Source of the DNA: Mesorhizobium erdmanii USDA 3471
Lineage (GTDB): Bacteria; Pseudomonadota; Alphaproteobacteria; Rhizobiales; Rhizobiaceae
NCBI RefSeq assembly: GCF_000472705.1
Contig: NZ_AXAE01000030.1
Location: 16,653-80,652, forward strand
Direction of reading: 5' to 3'
Length of the DNA stretch: 64,000 nucleotides
Part shown: piece after piece, positions 36,473 through 44,867 of the stretch
Position numbering within the stretch: position 1 is the stretch's first letter
How the letters are laid out: each line of letters starts with the position of its first letter
Notes under the pieces: model-generated
Database searches by the model: none
Seen by the model: the letters and a program-made list of their open reading frames with translations, nothing else
Told to the model about the DNA's origin: nothing
Position numbers and translations under genes: made by a program

Positions 36473-37234
36473 ATGAGCGGGAACAGCATGCGTCTGGAAA
36501 ACAAGGTCGCCATTATCACCGGCGCGGCGTCGGGCTTTGGCGAAGGCATGGCCAAGCGCTTCGCGCAAGAGGGAGCAAGGATAGTTGTCGCCGATCTCAA
36601 CGCCAAGGGGGCGGAGCGCGTCGCCGGCGAGATCGGCGAGGCGGCGATCTGGACCCAGACGGATGTTTCGCTGCGCTCCGAATTCGACGAGATGGTCTAT
36701 GCCGCAAAAAGCGCATTCGGCCGTATCGACATCATGGTCAACAATGCCGGCTACACCCATCGCAACGGCGACATGCTCAAGGTCGACGAGGAGACGTTCG
36801 ATCTGATCACCGCCGTCAACATGAAGGCCATCTATCATGCCGCGCTTGCCGTGGTGCCGATCATGGAGCGGCAAGGCGGTGGCGTTATCCTGACCACGGC
36901 CTCGACTGCCGGGCTTAGGCCGCGACCCGGCCTTACCTGGTACAATGCCTCGAAAGGCTGGGCGATCACCGCCACCAAATCGATGGCGGTAGAGCTTGCG
37001 CCGAAGAACATCCGCGTCAACTGCCTGTGCCCGGTGGCCGGAGAGACCGGCATGCTGGAGAAATTCATGGGCGCCGACACGCCCGAGATCCGCGAGGCAT
37101 TCCGCGCCTCGATCCCGCTCGGGCGGCTGTCGACCCCGCTCGATATCGCCAATGCCGCGCTCTGGCTGGCATCGGATGAAGCCGCCTTCATCACCGGCGT
37201 GGCGCTGGAAGTCGATGGCGGGCGCTGCATCTGA
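36473..37234 (+). CDS. Short-chain dehydrogenase/reductase
   Basis: The 253-residue SDR has the cofactor motif GAASGFGEGMA (about 17-27), NNAG around residue 86, and the catalytic Ser/Tyr/Lys with YNASK. The closing GVALEVDGGRC is typical of FabG-like 3-oxoacyl reductases. The Asp after the second strand (VVADLNAKG) suggests NAD rather than NADP. The substrate is unknown. ATG 36473 has GGGAAG upstream, and ATG 36488 is an equally plausible start. Confidence 0.9.
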   Translation: MSGNSMRLENKVAIITGAASGFGEGMAKRFAQEGARIVVADLNAKGAERVAGEIGEAAIWTQTDVSLRSEFDEMVYAAKSAFGRIDIMVNNAGYTHRNGDMLKVDEETFDLITAVNMKAIYHAALAVVPIMERQGGGVILTTASTAGLRPRPGLTWYNASKGWAITATKSMAVELAPKNIRVNCLCPVAGETGMLEKFMGADTPEIREAFRASIPLGRLSTPLDIANAALWLASDEAAFITGVALEVDGGRCI

Positions 37235-37339
37235 GGCGAATTATCGGGCGCAATCGCCGACTTGACCGTGCGTCGGGCATCGACTTGACTTGAAGTTACG
37301 GGGCCTGAAGTTGTTTCGGGGGACGGGATCGTTGGCGCG

Positions 37340-38644
37340 ATGAAGTCGAAATTACGCAAAGGTTTCAAAGATCTGCGGTGGCGCGTCAGTGTCTACAGGG
37401 CGAAGCGCGCCCGCGCGAAAAGCAAGGCGACTTTCATCGGCGTCACCGGCAGCTCGGGAAAATCGACCGTCACTGCACTGCTTGGGCACATATTGGCTGC
37501 TCATCGACCAGTCTACACGCAGGTTCTGGCCAACACCCTCCATTCAGTCGTCAGCGCGCTGTACAGGCGCATGAAGCAAGTGGAACGGGCCGACTATGTC
37601 GTGATGGAAACCGGGGCGTACGGCGTCGACTCGATCCGGCCAATGGCGGAAATGCTGCAGCCGCATGTGGCCGTCGTCACCATGGTTCGTCTGGAGCACG
37701 TTGCCAGTTTCAGGACACTGGAAAACGTCGCCGCCGAAAAGCGTGCATTGGTCGCGGCGTTGCGCCCGGGCGGCCTTGCAGTCCTTAATGCCGACGATCC
37801 CTATGTCGCTGACATGGCTGCCGGCGCCGGATGCCGCGTCGTCACCTTCGGCGCGGCACAGACGGCCGACTATCGTGTGACCGACATCCACGCCGCCTAT
37901 CCGGACCGGCTGACCTTTTCGATCCATTGGCGAGGAGGGCTGCTGCAAATCGAGACGTCTTTTCCCGCCGAATATTTCTGGCTACCGACCGTTGCCGCCG
38001 TCGCTACGGCGCTCGAACTCGGTGTTCCTTCGGACAAGGTTGTGGCCCAGGTGGCAACTTTCCAGCCGGTCGTGAACCGCTGTGCCATGCTGATCACCGA
38101 AGGCGGTCCACAATTCATCCTCGATGTCGCCAAGGCGCCCTGGCACTCGATTAATCTCGCCCTGGACATGATGGCCAAGGCCACTGCCATCCGCAAGCGC
38201 ATCGTCATTGGCCAGATTTCAGACTACACCGGCTCGTCCAGGAAATACGCTCACGCCTACCAAACCGCGCGGGAAATCGCCGATCAGGTGATCTATACCG
38301 GAGACAACGCACATCGCTCACGTGCCAGTCAGAGCGATCGCGACAGCGGCCAGTTTGTCGAGCTTCGGACGGTGAAGGAAGTCTCCGACCATATCAAACG
38401 GACGGCGGTGCCCGGCGAACTGATCCTCGTCAAAAGCTCATCCAACCTTCACCTGGAGCGCATCGCGCTCGCCTGGACGCATGACGTCAAATGCTGGATC
38501 CCTGTCTGCGGCAAGGCGGAGGGCTGCCAAACCTGTGGCATGTATGAATTGCCCTACGAGCAGCATCGCGCCCACGTCATGCTCCGCAGGCGCACCAGAA
38601 TGTGGCGCCAGTTCCGCGGCATGTTCGGAGGCAGGTCGTCATAA
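37340..38644 (+). CDS. Unusual Mur-ligase-family protein with cysteine-rich C-terminus
   Basis: The 434-residue protein has the Mur ligase ATP site GVTGSSGKSTVTALLG (about 34-49), the central motif ENVAAEKRALVAALRPGG and the NADDPYV region, then a C-terminal ligase-like domain. The N-terminal UDP-substrate domain of MurC-F is missing: the ATP motif follows a basic segment of only about 33 residues. The end carries CWIPVCGKAEGCQTCGM, four cysteines in a CX5CX5CX2C pattern that could bind a metal. It is not an ordinary peptidoglycan enzyme. A CapB/PgsB-like or other amide-bond ligase is possible; the substrate is unknown. Confidence 0.75.
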   Translation: MKSKLRKGFKDLRWRVSVYRAKRARAKSKATFIGVTGSSGKSTVTALLGHILAAHRPVYTQVLANTLHSVVSALYRRMKQVERADYVVMETGAYGVDSIRPMAEMLQPHVAVVTMVRLEHVASFRTLENVAAEKRALVAALRPGGLAVLNADDPYVADMAAGAGCRVVTFGAAQTADYRVTDIHAAYPDRLTFSIHWRGGLLQIETSFPAEYFWLPTVAAVATALELGVPSDKVVAQVATFQPVVNRCAMLITEGGPQFILDVAKAPWHSINLALDMMAKATAIRKRIVIGQISDYTGSSRKYAHAYQTAREIADQVIYTGDNAHRSRASQSDRDSGQFVELRTVKEVSDHIKRTAVPGELILVKSSSNLHLERIALAWTHDVKCWIPVCGKAEGCQTCGMYELPYEQHRAHVMLRRRTRMWRQFRGMFGGRSS

Positions 38645-38664
38645 GGCCGGGGCCGGCATCTACA

Positions 38665-38726
38665 GCAATCCCAGGAAAAGTGTGTAACGGTTTTCCGTCC
38701 AGAATTGCGTAAAAAACAAAGAGTTA
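38665..38726. repeat. Intergenic repeat family A, second copy
   Basis: It matches the first part of 18465-18566 (CAAT-CCAGGA-AAAGTGTGTAACGG, ending in AACAAAGAGTTA) with small differences, including one extra A in the A-run. Same orientation as the first copy. Confidence 0.75.
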
Positions 38727-38786
38727 ATGCATGTCGCCCAGAAGTGACCTCGGTTCTGGGAGAACGACATGCATAAAAACAAGGAC
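38727..38786. repeat. Intergenic repeat family B, first copy
   Basis: It begins TGCATGTCGCCCAGAAG and ends at GACATGCATAAAAACAAGGA. TGCATGTCG and CGACATGCA form a hairpin with an inner CCCAGAA/TTCTGGG arm. A second copy lies at 38869-38930. Confidence 0.75.
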
Positions 38787-38787
38787 C

Positions 38788-38830
38788 TAAAGCGCGTCGC
38801 ATGAATCCGTTTCGACGCGACGCGCTTTAG
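38788..38830. repeat. Intergenic palindrome family D
   Basis: TAAAGCGCGTCG at the left pairs with CGACGCGCTTTA at the right, with about 18 bases between, giving a long GC-rich stem. Only one copy was seen in the window. Confidence 0.6.
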
Positions 38831-38868
38831 AGCGGTTCGGCGGTTCCATCAAGCGCTGAACCGTTCTA
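38830..38868. repeat. Intergenic repeat family C, second copy
   Basis: GAGCGGTTCGGCGGTTCCATCAAG continues to GAACCGTTCTA; it matches the end of 18465-18566 and its ends GAGCGGTTC/GAACCGTTC pair with one mismatch. Confidence 0.65.
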
Positions 38869-38930
38869 ATGCATGTCGCCCAGAAGTATGCAGCGGTTCT
38901 GGGACAACGACATGCATCAAAACAAAGACT
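38869..38930. repeat. Intergenic repeat family B, second copy
   Basis: ATGCATGTCGCCCAGAAGTA to the ACATGCATCAAAACAAAGACT end matches 38727-38786 apart from the hairpin loop and a few changes. It completes a mosaic of five repeat blocks that fills 38645-38957, a stretch with no gene. Confidence 0.75.
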
Positions 38931-38957
38931 TTAAGCTGGTCCAAACGCGCCGTCACA

Positions 38958-39845
38958 TTACGCGCCCGGCTTGATATAGCTCTTGTAGACCCAGCCGGTC
39001 TTGCCGTTGTAGACGATCTGGCACCATTGCTTGCAGTTCATCACCTGCACCGAGGTTCTTGCAGGCACGGTGCCGATGGCTGCTGCGTTCTTTTTCGGGC
39101 CGCTGCGCATGGTCACCGCTCTCAGGATGCGCCCGTTGCCGGCCGCCGCCACCTTGCGCGGCTTGGCCTTGCTGCCATCGTCATGGGTCGCCGCCGGTTG
39201 CTGTTCGGGTGTTTGCGGCTGCACTTCGGGGATCGCGGCGGTCTGTGCGCCATCGGGACTGCTGCCTGCCGCCGGTGTCGGCGCGGCAACCTTGGCAAGC
39301 TCGGCGGTGGCATCGGTTCCGGTCGCCGCTTGTGCGAATGACGCGGCGGTAGCCGGTTTGTCCGGCGCCGCGTCGGCCTGGTTGGCCACCTTGCCGGGAG
39401 CAGCCGCCTGATCAGACGCCGCTGGGGCGGTCTTCGGCTGTGCTCCGGTCCAGCGCGGATCATTGGCCGCAAGCGCTTGTATGTTGCTTCCCGCTGCCGT
39501 CACGGTTGGAGAAACCTGATCGGACTTGCGCGCTGCCCGCGGCACCGTCGCCGCGGCCACCGTGGTACCGGCAGGCACGACCTTCGTCGTCTTTACGGGA
39601 ATGGCCGGAATGCTCTGTTCCTGGCTGGCGGCTGCTTGCCGCTCGCTCGCCGGCAAGGCCAGCCAGAGCGCAACCCCGGCCACGCCAAGCAGCGCGGCGG
39701 TGCCGACCGCGGCAATCACCAGGTGCGAGTTCGAACGGACTTCCTGCCAGAAGGACGGCCGCATGTCATATCCAAACTGCATGGCAAAGCGCCGACGTTC
39801 CGGAGCACCGAAACTGAAGGGCTCTCTCAATCTCGCCACCTCCAT
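38958..39845 (-). CDS. Membrane-anchored SH3b-domain protein
   Basis: The 295-residue protein has one membrane segment (about 38-62, LVIAAVGTAALLGVAGVALW), a long Ala/Pro/Thr-rich periplasmic linker, and a C-terminal bacterial SH3 domain (RAVTMRSGPKKNAAAIGTVP, then QWCQIVYNGKTGWVYKSYI). SH3b domains typically bind peptidoglycan, so it probably tethers to the cell wall. The start is uncertain: ATG 39845 is given, with in-frame alternatives at 39923 and about 39782. It is downstream of the repeat mosaic and stands alone. Confidence 0.78.
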   Translation of the reverse strand: MEVARLREPFSFGAPERRRFAMQFGYDMRPSFWQEVRSNSHLVIAAVGTAALLGVAGVALWLALPASERQAAASQEQSIPAIPVKTTKVVPAGTTVAAATVPRAARKSDQVSPTVTAAGSNIQALAANDPRWTGAQPKTAPAASDQAAAPGKVANQADAAPDKPATAASFAQAATGTDATAELAKVAAPTPAAGSSPDGAQTAAIPEVQPQTPEQQPAATHDDGSKAKPRKVAAAGNGRILRAVTMRSGPKKNAAAIGTVPARTSVQVMNCKQWCQIVYNGKTGWVYKSYIKPGA

Positions 39846-40120
39846 AAGCGGGCCAATGTTCTTTCGATCGGTGCCGGAAGTCCGGCGTCTGATCGGCATC
39901 GGTCCCAAAATCAACGCGGGCAAGCCCGCAGCAATCCCCGAATAGTCGCCCAGAAGCGGGAACCTTTCGCCCGCGATTGTGGCATCAGTACGCCATTATA
40001 AGGGATTCTGCGCCTTTGCCGGCATTTCCGCAATGTGCCGCTGGGGCAACAAATGTTACAATCAATATTACAATATTACATCAGCTCGTGATGGCGTGGG
40101 GCCGTGCGGTCCGCTGTCGC

Positions 40121-41407
40121 CTAAATCCTGTCGCGCAACGCGAACCAGTTGAGCGCCAGGAAAAGCAGCGGCGCGCGGAAACGGCGGCCGCCGGGGAATG
40201 GCGGAATTTTCAGGTCCTCGATCAGCTTAAGCCGGTCGCGATTGCCGGCAATCGTTTCGGCAAAGAGCTTGCCGAAGTAGTTCGACAGCATGACGCCATG
40301 GCCGGAATAGCCGCCCGCCGAGATCACATTCGGCATCACTTCGCGCACGAACGGTTTGCGCGGCACCGTGATGCCGACATAGCCGCCCCAGCCATGCGTG
40401 ATCTCGACATCCCTCAATGTCGGATAGAGCTCCGCGATCTGACGGCGAATATGGATGTGGATGTCCTTGGGGTCGTCGACGCCGTAGACTTCGCGTCCGC
40501 CGAACAGCAGCCGGCCATCCCTCGACTTGCGGAAATAGCGCACCACGAAGCGGGAATCGTCGACCGCCTCGCCGCCGGGCAGCACTTTCGAATCCACCCC
40601 CAAGGGCACGGTAGCACCGATAAAAGACCCGATCGGCATGATGTGCGCGGCGCTTACCGGCTCGAGCGTTCCGCCATAGGCGTTGACCGCGACCAGGCAT
40701 TTCTGCGCCGATATCGTCCCTTTCGGTGTGGAAACCCTGACCTTGCCGCCGGTGGAGACGATGCCAGTCGACGGCGTTGCCTCGAACAGTTGCGCCCCGG
40801 CCTGTGACGCCACCCGTGCCGTGCCGATCACCAGTTTCATCGGATGGAGATGGCCGGTGCCGGTGTCGCGCGTGCCGCCGAAATAGGCGGTCGAACCCAG
40901 CCGCTCCGCCGTCTCCTTGGCATCCATGAAGGAAATGTGCGGATAGGAGAACCGGCTGGCCATGATCTCCGCGTGCGCCTTGTAGTCGTCGACATAGCGC
41001 GGCTTGTGCGCCACCGAGAGCTGGCCCGGCATGTAGTCGATATCGATCTGGTTGATCGCCGCGAATTCGAGGAGATGCGCCTTCGCCTCCTCGGCGAGAT
41101 CGAACAGCGCCCTGGCGCGGGACAGACCGTATTCGGCTTCCATGTCCTCGGCCCAGGCGCGTTGGCCGGTGCCGAGCTGCCCGCCGTTACGCCCCGACGC
41201 GCCGTCGCCGAAACGGTGGGCCTCGATCAGAACGACGTTGGTCCCTGCCTTGGCCAAGTGAACCGCAGCGGACAGGCCGGTGAACCCACCGCCTACGATG
41301 ACAACGTCGCATTGTCGATCCCCGTCGAGCGCGGGATACTCAGGCCGTGATCCGGCCGTATCCTCATACCAGGAGCGGCCGGGCGAAATGGGGGATTGAT
41401 AGGGCAT
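40121..41407 (-). CDS. puuB: FAD-dependent gamma-glutamylputrescine oxidase-like protein (PuuB/DadA family)
   Basis: The 428-residue flavoprotein has the dinucleotide motif CDVVIVGGGFTGLSAAVHLA (about 32-51), GDGASGRNGGQLGTGQR and a C-terminal VISAGGYSGHGVMLSNYFGK. It is the DAO-fold oxidase group to which PuuB belongs. With the glutamine-synthetase-like gene upstream, the likely substrate is gamma-glutamylputrescine. ATG 41407 gives the usual N-terminus, but the ribosome site is weak. It forms a leftward pair with the puuA-like gene 129 bases upstream. The pathway role is inferred from this pairing and from the pot transporter 8 kb away. Confidence 0.8.
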   Translation of the reverse strand: MPYQSPISPGRSWYEDTAGSRPEYPALDGDRQCDVVIVGGGFTGLSAAVHLAKAGTNVVLIEAHRFGDGASGRNGGQLGTGQRAWAEDMEAEYGLSRARALFDLAEEAKAHLLEFAAINQIDIDYMPGQLSVAHKPRYVDDYKAHAEIMASRFSYPHISFMDAKETAERLGSTAYFGGTRDTGTGHLHPMKLVIGTARVASQAGAQLFEATPSTGIVSTGGKVRVSTPKGTISAQKCLVAVNAYGGTLEPVSAAHIMPIGSFIGATVPLGVDSKVLPGGEAVDDSRFVVRYFRKSRDGRLLFGGREVYGVDDPKDIHIHIRRQIAELYPTLRDVEITHGWGGYVGITVPRKPFVREVMPNVISAGGYSGHGVMLSNYFGKLFAETIAGNRDRLKLIEDLKIPPFPGGRRFRAPLLFLALNWFALRDRI

Positions 41408-41418
41408 GGGAACGCCAA

Positions 41419-41519
41419 TGAATGGTGAATAGTGTGGACGGTGAATGGCCGCGAGAAGCGCGTCGCCTGCGCTCATCCATCCAGTATGAAGCTATTTACC
41501 ATTCACTATTCACCACTCA
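41419..41519. repeat. Inverted pair of a TGAATGGTGAATAGTG-type repeat
   Basis: TGAATGGTGAATAGTG at 41419-41434 is matched on the other strand, with one mismatch, by CACTATTCACCACTCA at 41504-41519. The pair brackets the region between the puuA- and puuB-like genes. It looks like a small dispersed repeat rather than an operator. Confidence 0.5.
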
Positions 41520-41536
41520 CGCGACGAAGTCGCCGC

Positions 41537-42973
41537 TCAGACGTTGAGCAGGAGGTACTCCCGCTCCCACGGACTGATCACTTCCATGAAGGTCTCGAAT
41601 TCCGCCCGCTTGATCGCGGCATAGGTGGCGGCGAAGGACTTACCCAGCAGCGCGCAGAGTTCCTCGTCGCCCTCGAACAGGTCGACGGCTTCGAGCAGGC
41701 TGCGTGGCAGGTCGATCTCGTGCGCATTGGCGGTGGTCAGCACCGGCGGCTCGGCCTTGATCTTCCTCGTCATGCCGATCAGCCCGCAGGCAAGCGAAGC
41801 CGCCAGCGCCAGATAGGGATTGGCGTCGGAGGACGGGATGCGATTTTCAACACGCCGCGCCGCAGGATCCGAACGCGGCACGCGGAACGCCGTGGTGCGG
41901 TTGTCGTAGCCCCATTTGTTGTTGACCGGAGCTGAGGCCGCCTGTGTCAGCCGGCGGTAGGAATTGACATAAGGCGCGAACATCACCAGCGCGTTCGGCA
42001 CGTGCTTCTGCATGCCGCCGATAAAATGGAAGAACTCCTCGGTTTCAGAGCCGTCCTCGGCCGAAAATATGTTCCTGCCGGTCTTCTTGTCGATGATCGA
42101 CTGGTGGATATGCATGGCCGAACCCGGCTGGCCCTGGATCGGCTTGGCCATGAAGGTCGCGTAGATTTCGTGCTTCAGCGCCGCCTCGCGGATGGTGCGC
42201 TTGAACATGAACACCTGGTCGGCGAGTTCGACCGGGTCGCCGTGGCGAAGATTGATCTCGAGTTGGCCGGCGCCCTCTTCATGGATGAGCGTGTCGATCT
42301 CCAGGCCCTGGCTTTCGGAGAAATGGTAGATGTCGTCGATCAGTTCATCGAATTCGTTGACGCCGGCGATCGAATAGCCGGCGCCGCCACCGATCGCGCG
42401 GCCCGAGCGGCCCACAGGCGGGGTGAGCGGATAGTCCGGATCCGGATTCTTGCGCACCAGATAGAACTCGATCTCGGGCGCCACCACCGGCTTCAGCCCC
42501 AGCTTGTCATAGGCGGCGATGACACGCTTCAACACATTGCGCGGCGTGAATTCGACCGAACGGCCGTCTTGGTGGACGAGGTCGCAGATGACGGCGGCCG
42601 TCGGGTCCTCCTCCCACGGCACCACCGTCAACGTCGACAGGTCCGGCATCAGCTTGAGATCGCCATCGTCTTCGGGATAGTGGAAGCCATTGCCGTCCTC
42701 GGGATAGCCGCCGGAAATCGTCGTCATGAAGACGGCCGAAGGCAGCGCCAGCGAGGTGTTGGAGGTGAATTTCTTCGACGGCATCATCTTACCGCGCGCT
42801 ACGCCAGCTTGGTCAGGCGTAATGCATTCTATATCCTCGATGCCGCGCCATTCCAGCCAATCGCTGACTTCCTTCCAGTTCTTCACGCCGCGCAGGTTTT
42901 TGACGAAGGCAGGCGTGCGCGCCCGTCCTCCGCGGCTCGACGGACGGACTTCCTTTTTTGCAGGCGGCATCAT
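41537..42973 (-). CDS. puuA: Glutamine-synthetase-family gamma-glutamylputrescine synthetase-like protein
   Basis: The 478-residue glutamine-synthetase-fold ligase has PEIEFYLVRK (metal-binding glutamate), QLEINLRHGD, AMHIHQSI and NRIPSSDANPYLALAASLAC in order. The close combination with a PuuB-like oxidase indicates ligation of glutamate to putrescine or another amine, rather than ammonia assimilation. Length is in the family range. It is divergent from a HAD phosphatase gene and has no strong regulator site that I can name. Confidence 0.85.
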   Translation of the reverse strand: MMPPAKKEVRPSSRGGRARTPAFVKNLRGVKNWKEVSDWLEWRGIEDIECITPDQAGVARGKMMPSKKFTSNTSLALPSAVFMTTISGGYPEDGNGFHYPEDDGDLKLMPDLSTLTVVPWEEDPTAAVICDLVHQDGRSVEFTPRNVLKRVIAAYDKLGLKPVVAPEIEFYLVRKNPDPDYPLTPPVGRSGRAIGGGAGYSIAGVNEFDELIDDIYHFSESQGLEIDTLIHEEGAGQLEINLRHGDPVELADQVFMFKRTIREAALKHEIYATFMAKPIQGQPGSAMHIHQSIIDKKTGRNIFSAEDGSETEEFFHFIGGMQKHVPNALVMFAPYVNSYRRLTQAASAPVNNKWGYDNRTTAFRVPRSDPAARRVENRIPSSDANPYLALAASLACGLIGMTRKIKAEPPVLTTANAHEIDLPRSLLEAVDLFEGDEELCALLGKSFAATYAAIKRAEFETFMEVISPWEREYLLLNV

Positions 42974-43116
42974 TCACCAGATTGGGTTGCGGATTGCCGA
43001 GTATAGCCGTCCCCCACTGTGGAAGGGAAGAGGAGCCGCCGCCGGCATTCCTCGTTCCGGTTGAAAATCGTGCCGGTCGGCTTAGGTTCAGGCGGCTCCC
43101 AATCCGGAAGGCATCG

Positions 43117-43827
43117 ATGCGAAACAACAACGGACTGACGACCATTGGCTTCGACGCCGACGACACACTTTGGCAGAACGAACAGTTCTTCCGCTTAACC
43201 GAGAAGCGCTTCGCCGCCATGCTTGTCGACCATGGCGAGGAGAACCAGATTTCGGCGCGATTGCTGGAGGCCGAGCGGCGTAACCTTGCCGTCTATGGCT
43301 TCGGCATCAAGGGATTTACCCTGTCGATGATCGAAACGGCGATCGAGGTCACCGACGGTCGGGTTCCGGCTTCGGTCATAGCGGAGATCCTTGAGGCTGG
43401 GCGCGAGATGCTGAGCCACCCGATCGAGGTCTTGCCAAATGTGCGTGAGACAGTGGAGACGCTGGCCGGCGCATATCGCCTTGTGCTGATCACCAAGGGC
43501 GACCTCTTCGACCAGGAGCGCAAGTTGGCTGGCTCTGGCCTTGGCGACCTGTTCGATGCGGTCGAGATCGTCAGCGACAAGAATGCCGCGACCTATGCGC
43601 GCCTTTTCAGTCGCCACGGCGACGGTCCTGCAAAGAGCATGATGGTCGGCAATTCGCTGAAGTCGGATGTGGTTCCGGCCATCGAGGCCGGTGGCTGGGG
43701 TGTCCATGTGCCGCACGAACTGACCTGGGTGCTCGAGCATGTCGAGGCGCCGGTCGCCGAGCCGCGATTCCGCCAGATATCCGATCTCGGGCAATTGCCC
43801 GCCTTGGTCGAAAGCCTCAAGAATTGA
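43117..43827 (+). CDS. HAD-family hydrolase
   Basis: The 236-residue protein has HAD motif I GFDADDTLWQNEQFF (nucleophile and general acid Asp9 and Asp11), motif II LITKGD and motif IV VGNSLKSDVVPAIEAG; a cap domain lies between motifs I and II. It is a probable small-molecule phosphatase. ATG 43117 is preceded by GGAAGG; the in-frame region further upstream belongs to the divergent promoter. It stands alone and is convergent with the receiver-like gene. Confidence 0.88.
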   Translation: MRNNNGLTTIGFDADDTLWQNEQFFRLTEKRFAAMLVDHGEENQISARLLEAERRNLAVYGFGIKGFTLSMIETAIEVTDGRVPASVIAEILEAGREMLSHPIEVLPNVRETVETLAGAYRLVLITKGDLFDQERKLAGSGLGDLFDAVEIVSDKNAATYARLFSRHGDGPAKSMMVGNSLKSDVVPAIEAGGWGVHVPHELTWVLEHVEAPVAEPRFRQISDLGQLPALVESLKN

Positions 43828-43882
43828 GCTTGGTCGAAGCTTTCAGCTTTCCATTCCGAGTAATTGCGGGACGGAAGAACCG

Positions 43883-44326
43883 CTAGCGGCTGATCAGGCG
43901 ATCGATCACCGGTTGTAGCCGCTCGGGCGTGATCGGCTTGGCGACGACGACGTCGATCACGCTCGACAGGCCGAGGCTCTCCGGCGTGCCAGTCTTGGTC
44001 GAAAGCAGGATGACGGAAGGGAGCGATTTGCCCGAAGCCCGCCGCAGAGTTTCGATGCCAGACATCAGAGTGTCGCAATCCTTGTTGTCGGCGCCGCCGT
44101 CCAGCACAATCACGCCCGGCACCAGCATTCGCAAGGTCTTCACCGCCATATCGGGCGATTCCGCGATTGGCCTGAGCCCGGATTGCTCGACGATCTTCGA
44201 CACCACCACGCGATTGATTGGTGATTTCCCGACCACAAGCACTTGCGAGGCACCGCGGGTCGTCTCGGCGCTTGACCCCTGGGTCACCGGATTCGCGTGT
44301 TTTGCGGTCTCGCCCTTGCTACTCAT
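43883..44326 (-). CDS. Degenerate response-regulator receiver-like protein
   Basis: The 147-residue protein has the receiver outline: QVLVVGKSPINRVVVSKIVEQSG at the start, VIVLDGGADNKD in the middle (candidate phosphoacceptor Asp) and VVAKPITPERLQPVIDRL with the conserved Lys-Pro. The acidic pair that normally follows the first strand (VVDD) is replaced by Gly-Lys, so magnesium binding should be impaired. It may be a pseudo-receiver that acts by protein contact. ATG 44326 is chosen over 44353 because the extra nine residues are not receiver-like. No kinase is adjacent. Confidence 0.75.
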   Translation of the reverse strand: MSSKGETAKHANPVTQGSSAETTRGASQVLVVGKSPINRVVVSKIVEQSGLRPIAESPDMAVKTLRMLVPGVIVLDGGADNKDCDTLMSGIETLRRASGKSLPSVILLSTKTGTPESLGLSSVIDVVVAKPITPERLQPVIDRLISR

Positions 44327-44567
44327 TGGGCACCCAAGTAGGTCAAGAAGCACGCCCCTATTTCAATGCAGAGTTGAATCTGGCGGACTATTGGCGTGAG
44401 ATCGCACCCCATGTCAAGCTGAAATAAAAGGCCTTCGAAAACACATCCTCTAACAGTCGAGTCAAGCAACAGTACTGTACTGCCCTGTCCATGGCTCGTT
44501 TTCGTAAAAAGAAAATTCACCTGCGCAGAGGCTGCCCAGGTGAAGGGGCGGTTGTACCCGTTCCCGG

Positions 44568-44810
44568 TCAGCCATGGCTCTGTTGCGTGACGATCACCGG
44601 GATCAGTAGATCGCCCCAATTTCCATCACCGCCATGGTGCCGAGCCGAGCGCACCAGTTCCACCGAGACGCCCGCCTCGACTGCTTTCATCACCGACTGG
44701 TTCAACCTGTGCAGGTCGTTGGCGAGCATGCGGATGGTCGCCTGCTGATCGACGCTCATCGTGGTCGATTGTTCTTCCGCACGTTCCTTGACTCGGCTTA
44801 TCGATGCCAT
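44568..44810 (-). CDS. Small conserved-looking protein downstream of aceA
   Basis: I do not recognise this 80-residue protein. It is soluble, with a helical start (ISRVKERAEEQSTTMSVDQQ) and SVELVRSARHHGGDGNWGDLL toward the end. It has an excellent ribosome site (AGGAGAAG) and begins 57 bases after the isocitrate lyase gene in the same direction, so it is likely co-transcribed with it. No membrane segment or signal peptide is seen. Confidence 0.75.
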   Translation of the reverse strand: MASISRVKERAEEQSTTMSVDQQATIRMLANDLHRLNQSVMKAVEAGVSVELVRSARHHGGDGNWGDLLIPVIVTQQSHG

Positions 44811-44867
44811 TGGTCTTCTCCTGTGTCTGAAGCCCTGTTGGGCGTTTCCTCGGTTTTTTCCGGTCCG

